Notes: generated from the sequence alone by a model not told the origin. Counted from the stretch's first letter, positions 16,758 through 24,228 are shown. The stretch is 24,414 nt of DNA from an uncultured Lachnospiraceae bacterium (GCA_910587085.1 CAJUMC010000011.1:52224-76637); one strand, 5' to 3'. Numbers and translations are program-made.

Positions 16758-17438
16758 TTATTTCTGTTTCTTCTTTTTGCTCCTGATTATTTCCTGAATG
16801 TAAGAAACATTTCGTACAAAATCAGCAGGTTCCGTCAGCTTGGCTTTCGCAGTAACCCTGTAGTCTTTTTTTACCGGAAATCCAATACCGTCCAAAAAAG
16901 CCATTATATTGCCGCCGTAGGTATTGTCTATAGTAACCGAAACATAACGGTTAAAAATATGTATCGCTGAATTACCTGTAATCCCCTGATCCGTTGTTGT
17001 TGCTTCTATCCCCGTCTCCAGCTTGCTGACGGCAGCCATCCGGCTGTCCAGATATTTCCGCATATTGCTCTGCTTTTTTGAACCGACAGCAAACAGCTCA
17101 GTAAAAAACCGATACGGATCATGCTCTGCATAAGTACCGCTTGTAATTACGTTTTTCCCGCTCTTTCCCTTTCCGGTCTGTTCATCCAGCTGGTTCTCTC
17201 CTGAAAAAACAGTCTCCTTCTGATCCTCATCAAATATTGTATAACTTCCGCCGATTGTGTTCCAATTCATCGCTGCCCGATTGGCAGCGCGCATCGCCTC
17301 CGCGCGGGCTGTTACATTCTGGTATTCTATAATTGCAAGACTGTACAGTAGCACCAGCACACCGATTACGACCGGCATGACAAGCGCCGCCTCCACGGTG
17401 ATCACCCCCCGCCTTTGCCTGTTTATCCCGTTTCTCAT
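16758..17438 (-). CDS. TadE-like pseudopilin (first copy)
   Basis: A 226-residue protein. The ATG at 17438 lies about 10 nt behind a run AGGGGGGG. The leader MRNGINRQRRGVITVEAALV shows the pilin-type signal: basic residues, predicted cleavage after G11, then V-I-T-V-E with Glu at +5 and a hydrophobic helix to about residue 33. A helical stalk (YQNVTARAEAMRAANRAAMN) and a small extracytoplasmic domain follow, ending in a lysine-rich tail (RSKKKKQK). It is the first gene after the pilin and probably forms a minor pilin or priming complex with the second TadE-like protein (12249-12971). It should be processed by one of the two A24 peptidases. Confidence 0.87.
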   Translation of the reverse strand: MRNGINRQRRGVITVEAALVMPVVIGVLVLLYSLAIIEYQNVTARAEAMRAANRAAMNWNTIGGSYTIFDEDQKETVFSGENQLDEQTGKGKSGKNVITSGTYAEHDPYRFFTELFAVGSKKQSNMRKYLDSRMAAVSKLETGIEATTTDQGITGNSAIHIFNRYVSVTIDNTYGGNIMAFLDGIGFPVKKDYRVTAKAKLTEPADFVRNVSYIQEIIRSKKKKQK

Positions 17439-17595
17439 ATAATACTGCCCCCCCTGTATGGCCTTTCTTTCCTCCGTCCGTCCCTCTGTGTTCTGTCGGA
17501 TATCTTGTTTTCTCTTCTGTCTGCCGGACGGCTGCCTGCTGTCTTCTCCTTTTCACTGCATTTACTGCTTTCTTTCACCTTGCGGAATCCGGCCG

Positions 17596-17636
17596 GTGCC
17601 GCCGGAGGACAGAACTCCCCTGTTCTCCGGCGGCAC
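17596..17636 (-). promoter_or_regulatory. GC-rich 17-bp stem-loop downstream of the pilin gene
   Basis: The arms 17596-17612 and 17620-17636 pair over 17 bp with a single mismatch around a 7-nt loop. The hairpin lies 53 nt after the pilin stop. On the minus strand no T run follows, so it is unlikely to be a full terminator. Such 3' hairpins often stabilise the upstream mRNA or thin out read-through. Either would raise pilin yield relative to the downstream subunits, which fits the need for many Flp copies. Confidence 0.7.
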
Positions 17637-17688
17637 TGCTCCGTCCTTCCTGCCGGCAGGCTGCCGTGCAGACAAAAACCGCCCAGCC

Positions 17689-17880
17689 TTACGGGGTCGG
17701 CGTCGTTGTATCAGCAACATCATTAGCGGAGCCGAACAGCTTCTCGACGGTCTTCGTCACCCAATCAACAATCGCGTTCTTGAAAATAAGCGCTATAACA
17801 ATCAGCACCGCAAGAATCAGCAGTATCTCCACCGTGGCGATACCGTCCTCTTCTTCCCAGAATTCCTTTAATGTATTCAT
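17689..17880 (-). CDS. flp: Flp-type major pilin prepilin
   Basis: A 63-residue prepilin of typical Flp size. The ATG at 17880 follows AGGGGGG at about 8 nt. The leader MNTLKEFWEEEDG ends in Gly, and the mature protein would start IATVEILLILAVLIVIALIF with the diagnostic Glu at +5 and one long hydrophobic helix. A short C-terminal part (VDWVTKTVEKLFGSAN) ends in TTTPTP. The leader is acidic (EEED), unlike the basic leaders of the TadE-like proteins nearby. It is the building block of the pilus fibre, cut by an A24 peptidase and polymerised by CpaF with TadB/TadC. It has 158 nt of its own leader DNA and a stem-loop behind it, consistent with separate tuning of its level. Confidence 0.92.
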   Translation of the reverse strand: MNTLKEFWEEEDGIATVEILLILAVLIVIALIFKNAIVDWVTKTVEKLFGSANDVADTTTPTP

Positions 17881-18038
17881 TACATTTCCCCCCTTTCCCC
17901 TTTGTTATTTATAATCAACGCCCGGTTCGGCGCTAACTATCCTCATCCCCGGCTCCGACTTCCGCTTGTTTCCTCAAGCCGCCCGACATCTCAGGAACCG
18001 CACATCAGATTCACTGCCTTATCTGCAACCTGCTGCCT

Positions 18039-18917
18039 TTAAGTCAGCCCAAGACTCATTACCGCCGGCGCCGCGACCATGAGGATCACGGCAAGCAGCA
18101 TCAGCATCATTGGGAACAGCAGCTTTGTCCCGGCCTCCTCCGCTGCAATTTTTGCTGCCGCCCGGCGGTTGTTCCAGAGTTCCCGGCTGATCTCCCTCAT
18201 TGCAATCAGAACCTCCGGCCCTGCATTGTGTATATTCTGCAGGAGCGCCGACACCAGCCGCCGCACCTCCGGCATATTGCAGCGGCTGCTCAGCGAGTCC
18301 ATTGCCTGCTCCGCTGTGGCACCGTTCTCCAGGAGATAAACGCTGTGTTTCAACTCATGATAAAACGGTGTTTCCTTCTCCATCTCTTTTGAAATCAGGA
18401 CAATCGCCCCCTTGATGGATAATCCTGCACCAGATAGTATCAAAATTTTATTTGCAAAATCAGGCAAATCAAGTATTATCTTAGTATGCCGTTCCTTAAT
18501 TTTTTTGTCTAAATCCGAAAATACTGTGTACGCGAGCAGCCCGCCGAATGCCGCAGTACCAACGGTTGCTGCAGCCCCCACCGACGCCAGCGCAAGCAGG
18601 GCAGACAAAAACAGCCCGATCAAAAAATAGCTTGCTGCCGTTGCCCAGGTTGCGCGCAGAAAAAATTCAACGTATTCCTCGTCCTTCAGCTCCCGCAGCT
18701 GCCTGCGCAGTTTCCGGTCAATATTGCTCTCGTAATTGCGCTTGATCATCTCCAGAGTTGCAAAACCGACCGGCGCCAGCGCCTTGAGCGGGTATTCTTC
18801 CTTATCCAGCGCCTCGCAGTAAGGCGTATATTTCTTTTTGCCCTTTTCGTAGAGCAGAATAAACACAGCAACAACCGCCAGCGCATAGATGGCAGCAGGG
18901 ATTGATATATCAGCCAT
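18039..18917 (-). CDS. tadC: TadC-like pilus assembly platform membrane protein
   Basis: A 292-residue protein with an ATG at 18917 behind AAAAGGAG. It has an N-terminal membrane helix (about 8-23), a basic cytoplasmic part, two helices (about 92-132), a type II secretion F domain core (about 145-255; LDLPDFANKILILSGAGLSIKGAI and LVSALLQNIHNAG), and a C-terminal membrane helix pair (LLFPMMLMLLAVILMVAAPAVM). This is the TadC half of the TadB/TadC inner-membrane platform that couples CpaF to pilus extension. Normally tadC follows tadB directly; here a 279-nt hairpin-rich gap separates them. The pilin gene follows after 158 nt. Confidence 0.9.
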   Translation of the reverse strand: MADISIPAAIYALAVVAVFILLYEKGKKKYTPYCEALDKEEYPLKALAPVGFATLEMIKRNYESNIDRKLRRQLRELKDEEYVEFFLRATWATAASYFLIGLFLSALLALASVGAAATVGTAAFGGLLAYTVFSDLDKKIKERHTKIILDLPDFANKILILSGAGLSIKGAIVLISKEMEKETPFYHELKHSVYLLENGATAEQAMDSLSSRCNMPEVRRLVSALLQNIHNAGPEVLIAMREISRELWNNRRAAAKIAAEEAGTKLLFPMMLMLLAVILMVAAPAVMSLGLT

Positions 18918-19196
18918 GGCTCTTTCTCCTTTTAATCATTTTTTTGAGTTCCGAAAAAGTACCCGGACAGATTTACACTGTTATATCCTATTGCTTCCTC
19001 AATGTTTACTGTCCGGACTCTTTTAAGAACTTTCTTGTGCGTTCAGCTATTTCCCTTTCCCAGGGAGTTTCCTCACTGTCAGCGTTACCTCTGTTTCAAA
19101 ACAGCTTTTTATATTTCAGCTGCTTTGAAACAGCTTCGTGGTTGCTTTCTTACCTTCCTGTCACCTCTCCCAGGCTTTTCTTAAGCCTCTCGGCAG
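18918..19196 (-). other. tadB-tadC intergenic region with three hairpins
   Basis: There is no supported coding sequence in these 279 nt. Three inverted repeats are visible. The first is 19172-19188, a 6-bp stem with 5-nt loop just after the tadB stop. The second is 19091-19106 with 19118-19133, 16 bp with one mismatch. The third is 18963-18970 with 19009-19016, an 8-bp perfect base that extends imperfectly inward. The region could be an RNA element that controls or splits the Tad transcript, or the scar of a lost gene. Confidence 0.5.
19091..19133. repeat. 16-bp inverted repeat in the tadB-tadC gap
   Basis: Arms CTGTTTCAAAACAGCT (19091-19106) and AGCTGCTTTGAAACAG (19118-19133) are reverse complements with one mismatch and an 11-nt AT-rich loop. 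On the minus strand no T run follows, so it is more likely a processing or stabilising hairpin, or a binding site, than a terminator. Confidence 0.7.
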
Positions 19197-20066
19197 TTAA
19201 AATTCAATATCTGCTACTTTTCTTGACCACAATGTCCCGATTATGATAATCGCCAGCGAAACTGTTGCAATTACCCGGCCGATCCCACTGGTGAACATCG
19301 GCTTCATAAAATCCCCGGCCATTTTCGTCATAAAAAAGACAAGCCCGACCGGCATCACAGTCAATACCTTCTGCTCCATCCTCTGACTTGCAATCAGTGT
19401 GTCAATCTCCGTTTTGGTTTCAATTTTGTCCGCGATAATCTGCGTTGTATTGCGAATAATATCAATCAGGTTGCCGCCCGTTCGCTTTGCAATTTCAAAA
19501 ATATTTCCAAAAGTCTGGATATCCTCGATGTGGCTCCGCTCCGCAAAGTCGTTTATAACCTCCTCCACCGTCCGGTTCATGGAAAGGCGGGTGACCATAA
19601 GCTCCAGCTCCTTAATCATAAACGCGTTCGGATCGCTGTACTGCTGCTGCAGATCCTGAAGAGTCACCGAAAGTGCCTTTTCCACCGAATTCCCCGCGCC
19701 GACTGCCGAGGACAGGCTGTAAAGCATGTCCTTGAACTGAAGGAGCAGGCGGTTTTTCCTCTTTTTAATAACCTTCTTTTTGTGTATTTTCGGATATTTC
19801 AGCCCGAACAGCGAAAGAAGGCCTGCCAATATTATATTCTGATAAAACACGAAACCAACCACGAACAGACAGCCCATTGCAAGCACACAGCAGAGCAGCT
19901 TTTCCGTCAATCCCATATTGTATTCGTCATAATCCACACCGCTGCCGCGTATGTTCTTCTGTTCCGCTTCGTCTGCTTCTTTTTCCGGTGTCCGGCTGCT
20001 CCAGGACTGATTTCCTGCTGCCTGCAGCTCTTCCTGCCGGGCTTCTTCCTTTTGCTTTTTTCTCAC
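19197..20066 (-). CDS. tadB: TadB-like pilus assembly platform membrane protein
   Basis: A 289-residue protein starting at a GTG behind GGAGGG at about 6 nt. A charged N-terminal tail is followed by membrane helices (about 60-90), a basic loop (KKKVIKKRKNRL), the type II secretion F domain core (about 105-235; FKDMLYSLSSAVGAGNSVEKAL and FEIAKRTGGNLIDIIRNT) and two C-terminal helices (VLTVMPVGLVFFM and IATVSLAIIIIGTLW). With TadC it forms the inner-membrane platform driven by CpaF. It starts 37 nt after the cpaF stop, in the standard Tad order cpaE-cpaF-tadB-tadC. Confidence 0.9.
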   Translation of the reverse strand: MRKKQKEEARQEELQAAGNQSWSSRTPEKEADEAEQKNIRGSGVDYDEYNMGLTEKLLCCVLAMGCLFVVGFVFYQNIILAGLLSLFGLKYPKIHKKKVIKKRKNRLLLQFKDMLYSLSSAVGAGNSVEKALSVTLQDLQQQYSDPNAFMIKELELMVTRLSMNRTVEEVINDFAERSHIEDIQTFGNIFEIAKRTGGNLIDIIRNTTQIIADKIETKTEIDTLIASQRMEQKVLTVMPVGLVFFMTKMAGDFMKPMFTSGIGRVIATVSLAIIIIGTLWSRKVADIEF

Positions 20067-20103
20067 GTTATCCCTCCGTTCTGCGGGTAGGATTTTCCCC
20101 CGT

Positions 20104-21372
20104 TTACAACTCTCTGTACGAAATGCCAGCCGGCTGCAAAAGCTTCATCTCCACGCCGTTCAATTCAAACTTTTCCTTATGTATCATGCAGTTTTCTGTG
20201 CGCTGCAGATGCCCGATAATTTTCCCGTCCTCCATTTCCTTTTTGTCCCGGATATAGGAAAACAGCGGGTTAAGCCGGTACTTTCCGTCCTCGTAGCCGG
20301 CAACCTCCACAATGTCAAGCACCTTGCGGCTCTTATCGCTTAACCGTCCGAGATGCACTATCAAGTCAATTGCTGATCCGATCTGCTGCCGGATCGCCTC
20401 AATCGGGAAATCCACCCCCGTGAGCACCATGGTTTCCAGACGCGAAAGCATGTCCTTCGGAGAGTTTGCGTGGCCTGTTGAAAGCGAGCCGTCGTGTCCG
20501 GTATTCATCGCCTGCAGCATGTCAAGCGCCTCGGCGCCGCGCACCTCGCCAACCACAATCCGCTCCGGCCGCATACGAAGGGAAGATTTAATCAGATCGC
20601 GCATGCTGATCGCACCCTTGCCTTCCGTGTTTGCCTGCCTTGTCTCCAGCCGTACCAGATTCTGTACGCGCTGGATCTGAAGTTCCGCGGAATCCTCGAT
20701 TGTAATGATGCGCTCATCTTCCGGAATAAAGTTCGAGAGGGCATTCAAAAAGGTGGTTTTGCCCGACCCGGTACCGCCGCTGACAAAAATGTTGTATTTT
20801 GCACATACGCAGCTGCGAAGGAATTCTGCAGCTTCATTGCTGATCGCACCCCAGGAAATCAGATCCTCAAAATTGATAACTTTCTCTGGAAATTTACGGA
20901 TTGTAACTGTCGCCCCGTTCAGCGCGATCGGCGGAAGTACAATATTGACGCGTGAGCCTTCCTCCAGCCTTGCGTCGCAGATCGGATTCAGACTGTCGAC
21001 CGTGCGGTTTACTTTGCCGACCATCTTCTGAATAATATCCTCCAGCTGCTTTTCGTCTTCAAAGGTTTCCGGCCGCCGGTAAAGCTTTCCGCCCTTTTCA
21101 ATAAAGATGCATTTCGGCCCGTTGATCATGATCTCGGTAATTTCCCTGTCGTTAATAAGCGGCTGCAGTACGCCGTAATGCCGGATATTGTCCAGCACAG
21201 CGCTGACCGCTGCTACACGCTCTGCAACAGTAATATATTCGCCGTTCAGCTGCTGGTCGAGCAGCTGCGATGCTCTCGCCCGGATAGCCTCGTCTGTGAC
21301 ATTTTTTTCCAGTTCCAGGCTTGCGGATACCTTTAAAGTCAGATCTCCAAGCATCTTTGATGATATATCCAT
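20104..21372 (-). CDS. cpaF: CpaF/TadA pilus secretion ATPase
   Basis: The frame is open from a TTG at 21456, but ATG 21372 lies 6 nt behind AGGGGG and is the likely start, giving 422 residues. From this start it has an N-terminal domain (about 1-165; INDREITEIMINGP), Walker A GGTGSGKTT (199-207), an Asp box ITIEDSAELQ, an arginine-rich segment (SSLRMRPER), Walker B IVVGEVRG (272-279) and a His box STGHAN (298-303). All ATPase motifs of the TadA/VirB11-like family are intact. As a hexamer it powers Flp pilus assembly at the cytoplasmic face with TadB/TadC. An 84-nt gap separates it from the CpaE-like gene, and tadB follows after 37 nt. Confidence 0.95.
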   Translation of the reverse strand: MDISSKMLGDLTLKVSASLELEKNVTDEAIRARASQLLDQQLNGEYITVAERVAAVSAVLDNIRHYGVLQPLINDREITEIMINGPKCIFIEKGGKLYRRPETFEDEKQLEDIIQKMVGKVNRTVDSLNPICDARLEEGSRVNIVLPPIALNGATVTIRKFPEKVINFEDLISWGAISNEAAEFLRSCVCAKYNIFVSGGTGSGKTTFLNALSNFIPEDERIITIEDSAELQIQRVQNLVRLETRQANTEGKGAISMRDLIKSSLRMRPERIVVGEVRGAEALDMLQAMNTGHDGSLSTGHANSPKDMLSRLETMVLTGVDFPIEAIRQQIGSAIDLIVHLGRLSDKSRKVLDIVEVAGYEDGKYRLNPLFSYIRDKKEMEDGKIIGHLQRTENCMIHKEKFELNGVEMKLLQPAGISYREL

Positions 21373-21456
21373 TGTTTTCCCCCTGTTCTTCTGGCTGCCG
21401 GTGCAAAACGCTCCGGCCAGTTTCTTTCTGTAACACTGCCCCGGCCTGAACTGCAA

Positions 21457-22470
21457 TCACTCCTCCTGCAGAATTGCCAGGCAGCCGTTTACAAAATCCG
21501 GATTAACCTCCAGAACAGTGGAAATCAGTCCAGCCGTGCTCAAGGTACTCGATCGCGGAAAAGCAGCCGTGACACCCGCCGCGGAACTCTGGCTGGCACA
21601 GGAATTGCGCACAAAGCAGCTTTTTGGGAGCAACCGGGTCAGGGAAGGATCCTGCTTGACCCTCTCCTCCTTCTTTCTGCCGCACGGGGTATCGCTGAAT
21701 ACCCATACAATTCGGCTGCACCCGAGAAGCAGTTCGTCCGAAAACCGGCTCAGCCCGCTCGGCAGATCAATAATCACCTGCTCAATCCCGAGCTGGTACA
21801 TCAGGCTGCAGAACTCGTTCACAAGCTGCGAATCCATATCACGGTAATTGCCGCAGGTCTGCACGGAAGGCATGACATAGACTCCGTCTGCATTGACGCG
21901 GAGCGTATCGTACAGAAGGCTGCGGATATCGCTGCCGTTCTGCCGTTCAAACATCAGTTCTTCCATCGTGTGCGGAAATTCCAGCTGGTACAGATTATCC
22001 GTTACCGGCAGCAGCTCCAGATTCCAGTATGCGGTCTTTGTCCGTTTTGCCGCCTGTACCGCCGTGAGATAGCTGACCGTGGTTTTGCCGGAGCCACCCT
22101 CAGTCGAATATACGGCGAGCAGCCTTCCCCCCGAGGTTTTCTCCTGTTTTCCGTCGGCACACACACTGACAATCCGGTTGAAATCCTCCAGCAAAACGGA
22201 AGCTCTCTGGTAAATATTCAGACTTCCTGCGCCGTTTTCTTTCGGCATATAAGTCGTCATACCGAGCCGGATATACGAACGCCCGGCCGCACAGTCCTCC
22301 AGGAAGCCTTCCTCGGAAAGCACAAGATCCGTCCTGCCCGCCGCGAGTGCCTGACGGGCGGCATCCTCAGAGGTGAAGCAGAACAGCTCAATATCCGGTC
22401 GCTTTCTGGTAAGAAATGCTGTAAAAACATTAACAAAATATTCGTCGGTGTGGAACACAGTAATCTTCAT
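21457..22470 (-). CDS. CpaE/TadZ-like MinD-family ATPase with atypical Walker A
   Basis: A 337-residue cytoplasmic protein. The ATG at 22470 follows AAAGGAGG at about 9 nt. Residues 1-105 resemble a degenerate receiver domain (ITVFHTDEYFVNVFTAFL, then TDLVLSEE), as in CpaE/TadZ proteins. Residues 115-330 form a ParA/MinD-type P-loop domain with STEGGSGKTTVSY (122-134), a switch-like VIIDLPSG, and a cysteine-containing tail. ParA/MinD enzymes normally have Lys at the start of the deviant Walker A (KGGxGKT); here E124 stands there, while the P-loop K129 is kept. CpaE/TadZ places the Tad machine in the cell. Its place directly before cpaF supports this role. Whether it cycles ATP like MinD is uncertain. 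Confidence 0.87.
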   Translation of the reverse strand: MKITVFHTDEYFVNVFTAFLTRKRPDIELFCFTSEDAARQALAAGRTDLVLSEEGFLEDCAAGRSYIRLGMTTYMPKENGAGSLNIYQRASVLLEDFNRIVSVCADGKQEKTSGGRLLAVYSTEGGSGKTTVSYLTAVQAAKRTKTAYWNLELLPVTDNLYQLEFPHTMEELMFERQNGSDIRSLLYDTLRVNADGVYVMPSVQTCGNYRDMDSQLVNEFCSLMYQLGIEQVIIDLPSGLSRFSDELLLGCSRIVWVFSDTPCGRKKEERVKQDPSLTRLLPKSCFVRNSCASQSSAAGVTAAFPRSSTLSTAGLISTVLEVNPDFVNGCLAILQEE

Positions 22471-22571
22471 GGTTGGATTCCTCCTTTACTTTTTCTTCAA
22501 CGGATTGGAGCCGGAGCTTCGCTCAGCAAATATGCGTCAAATCAAAGCCCGGCTTCCTCTTTTGATCCACT

Positions 22572-24086
22572 TTACTCCTCTGTATCGAGCCAGAAAGCAG
22601 GCCGGATTCCGAAGTTGATGGGATCTGTCCCCTGAAGCCACCCGCTGCCGCAACCGTCTACCGGATACCCGCCATCCGTAAATAATCCGGTATTCAGAAC
22701 TGCCATAGCCATATTACTGTTCAACCCCGGCGATCTTAACCACCACCATGCGTTTCCGTAAGTCTCTTCGTTCCAATCGCACCAGTATATCCCCTGCGCT
22801 TTTGCATAATCTGTCACCTGCGCTCTGCGCGCCGGGTCCCACTCCCGCGGATCAGAACTGAAATAGTTTAATACTTCCTCTTTGCTTAATAAGAAAATTT
22901 TATCCTCTGTATTATTGCCGCCGCTCGTGCCATATTCCGAATTATCCGCGTTACTCAGCTGTGTTACCGCAATATAGCTGCGTTCCCTTTCATGGAAGGC
23001 TGTTTTTAAAAATTCATCATTCAGCCAGCTTCGAAGCGTACAGTTCTCCCATGTAATATCCACCCATTCCTCATTGTATTGCCTGCAATCCAAGGCGTAT
23101 TTGCTTAACAGAAGAACCTTCCCGTGTTTCTGATCAAGCACAACCCATTCAATCGGCTCCGAACCGTTTGAGATAATATTATCCTGCTCGTACATGCCGA
23201 AGGTTACAATATCGCCGATCTGCGCATTGCTGATATCCCGGACAGATAAGAGAGTCGCTTCCACTGTCGGAGTCGGTTCTGGCGTCGGGGTCGGAACCGG
23301 AGTTGAAGTCGGCTCCGGCGTCGGGGTCGGAACCGGAGTTGAAGTCGGCTCTGGGGTCGGGGTTGGAACTGGAGTTGAAGTCGGTTCTGGCGTTGGTTCC
23401 GGCGTTGGAACCTGGGCCGCAGTCGGCTCCGGTGTCGGAGTTGGTTCCGGGGTTGAAGTCGGTTCCGGCGTCGGGGTTGGTTCCGGGGTTGAAGTCGGTT
23501 CCGGCGTCGGAGTTGGTTCCGGGGTTGAAGTCGGTTTCGGCGTCGGGGTTGGTTCCGGGGTGGATGTCGGTTCCGGCGTCGGGATCGGTTCCGGCGTTGG
23601 CTCTGCTTCCGGGGTGGATGTCGGTTGAGCCGCCTCCTTTGCTTTTTTCTCTGCCTCTTCCTTCTTTTCGCGGATGCGTTTCAGCGCCGTTTCAGCTATC
23701 CTCTTTTCTTCTTCATCCGCACCGATGCCTGGTGCAACGGCCTGCTCGGCCTGCTCCAACACTCTGTTCGCTTCCTCAGGATCTCCCATTGCAAGATAGG
23801 TATCTGCAAGACCTATATATGCATCCGCACATTTCGGATCAATCTCGATCGCCGCCCGATAGGAAGCGACGGCTTGCTCGTAATTCAGCTCACTCAGGTA
23901 TTTGTCACCGAGATCAAGCGCCTCCGCAAGCTCCTTCGCCTGACTTTTCTTCGGCAAAGTAATAACAGCCACCGCAACAATCACCGCAATCAGGAGCGCT
24001 CCTGCAGCCAGTATCAGCCCCCGTGTACGCCGTGCGGAACGGCTGGAGATAATTTGTGTTTCCTGTTCTTTCTTCTGCTTTTTCAT
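22572..24086 (-). CDS. Membrane-anchored TPR protein with TPEP repeat stalk and DUF6273 head
   Basis: A 504-residue protein. The ATG at 24086 lies 5 nt behind GAGG. In order: a basic tail with QETQIIS (T10), a membrane helix (about 23-44) ending in LPKKS, a TPR (about 57-118; YEQAVASYRAAIEIDPKCAD), a charged coiled coil (about 122-152), a stalk of about 120 residues (155-275) built from 12-residue units PEPTSTPEPTPT and PVPTPTPEPTST, and a DUF6273 domain (about 285-504) with GDIVTFGMYEQDN, WVVLDQKHGKVLLLSKYALD, TLRSWLN, WWWLRSPG and IRPAFWLD. Proline/threonine repeats of this kind act as extended wall-spanning spacers, so the head is probably displayed at or beyond the wall. It is the first gene of the visible Tad series, ending 101 nt before the CpaE-like gene. 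Confidence 0.9.
   Translation of the reverse strand: MKKQKKEQETQIISSRSARRTRGLILAAGALLIAVIVAVAVITLPKKSQAKELAEALDLGDKYLSELNYEQAVASYRAAIEIDPKCADAYIGLADTYLAMGDPEEANRVLEQAEQAVAPGIGADEEEKRIAETALKRIREKKEEAEKKAKEAAQPTSTPEAEPTPEPIPTPEPTSTPEPTPTPKPTSTPEPTPTPEPTSTPEPTPTPEPTSTPEPTPTPEPTAAQVPTPEPTPEPTSTPVPTPTPEPTSTPVPTPTPEPTSTPVPTPTPEPTPTVEATLLSVRDISNAQIGDIVTFGMYEQDNIISNGSEPIEWVVLDQKHGKVLLLSKYALDCRQYNEEWVDITWENCTLRSWLNDEFLKTAFHERERSYIAVTQLSNADNSEYGTSGGNNTEDKIFLLSKEEVLNYFSSDPREWDPARRAQVTDYAKAQGIYWCDWNEETYGNAWWWLRSPGLNSNMAMAVLNTGLFTDGGYPVDGCGSGWLQGTDPINFGIRPAFWLDTEE
23272..23628 (-). repeat. 36-bp tandem repeats encoding the TPEP stalk
   Basis: Two families of 36-bp units follow each other. Three copies at 23272-23307, 23308-23343 and 23344-23379 encode the PVP version. 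After a 42-bp break, four copies at 23422-23457, 23458-23493, 23494-23529 and 23530-23565 encode the PEP version, and degenerate units continue to about 23628. The unit is a multiple of three, so gain or loss of copies changes stalk length without shifting the frame. Confidence 0.9.
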
Positions 24087-24203
24087 ATTTCCTCACATTC
24101 TACCCTGTCAGGTAATCTTCTATCTCTCACTGCAGCGATCGCGCAGCCTTCAAAGTTTCCGTTCCATGCATCCCGGATGTTTTCCTCCCTTCTTATCTGC
24201 TTA

Positions 24204-24219
24204 TCGAAAACATTTTCGA
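24204..24219 (-). promoter_or_regulatory. Palindrome upstream of the first gene, possible operator or promoter spacer
   Basis: TCGAAAA and TTTTCGA form a perfect 7-2-7 inverted repeat. On the minus strand TTGCAC stands directly before it and ATAAGC directly after it, at roughly the spacing of -35 and -10 elements, so the palindrome would fill the promoter spacer. The promoter match is weak. The site lies between a terminator and the start at 24086, where a promoter for the series is expected. Confidence 0.35.
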
Positions 24220-24228
24220 GTGCAAAAC

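Noticed and set aside
18902..19246. 114-residue plus-strand ORF spanning the tadB-tadC gap
   Set aside because: It begins at a TTG without a ribosome binding site and reads through two inverted repeats and the tadB 3' end. Its hydrophobic look comes from T-rich sequence.
21373..21456. N-terminal extension of CpaF from the TTG at 21456
   Set aside because: The 28 extra residues have no family similarity, and the ATG at 21372 has a clear AGGGGG site 6 nt upstream.
23272..23565. CRISPR array
   Set aside because: The 36-bp units are directly contiguous with no spacers and code in frame for a Pro/Thr stalk. No cas genes are present.
23303..23962. 219-residue plus-strand repeat protein
   Set aside because: It is the antisense of the TPEP stalk repeats; the repetitive DNA keeps several frames open. 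The minus frame continues into a TPR and a DUF6273 domain.
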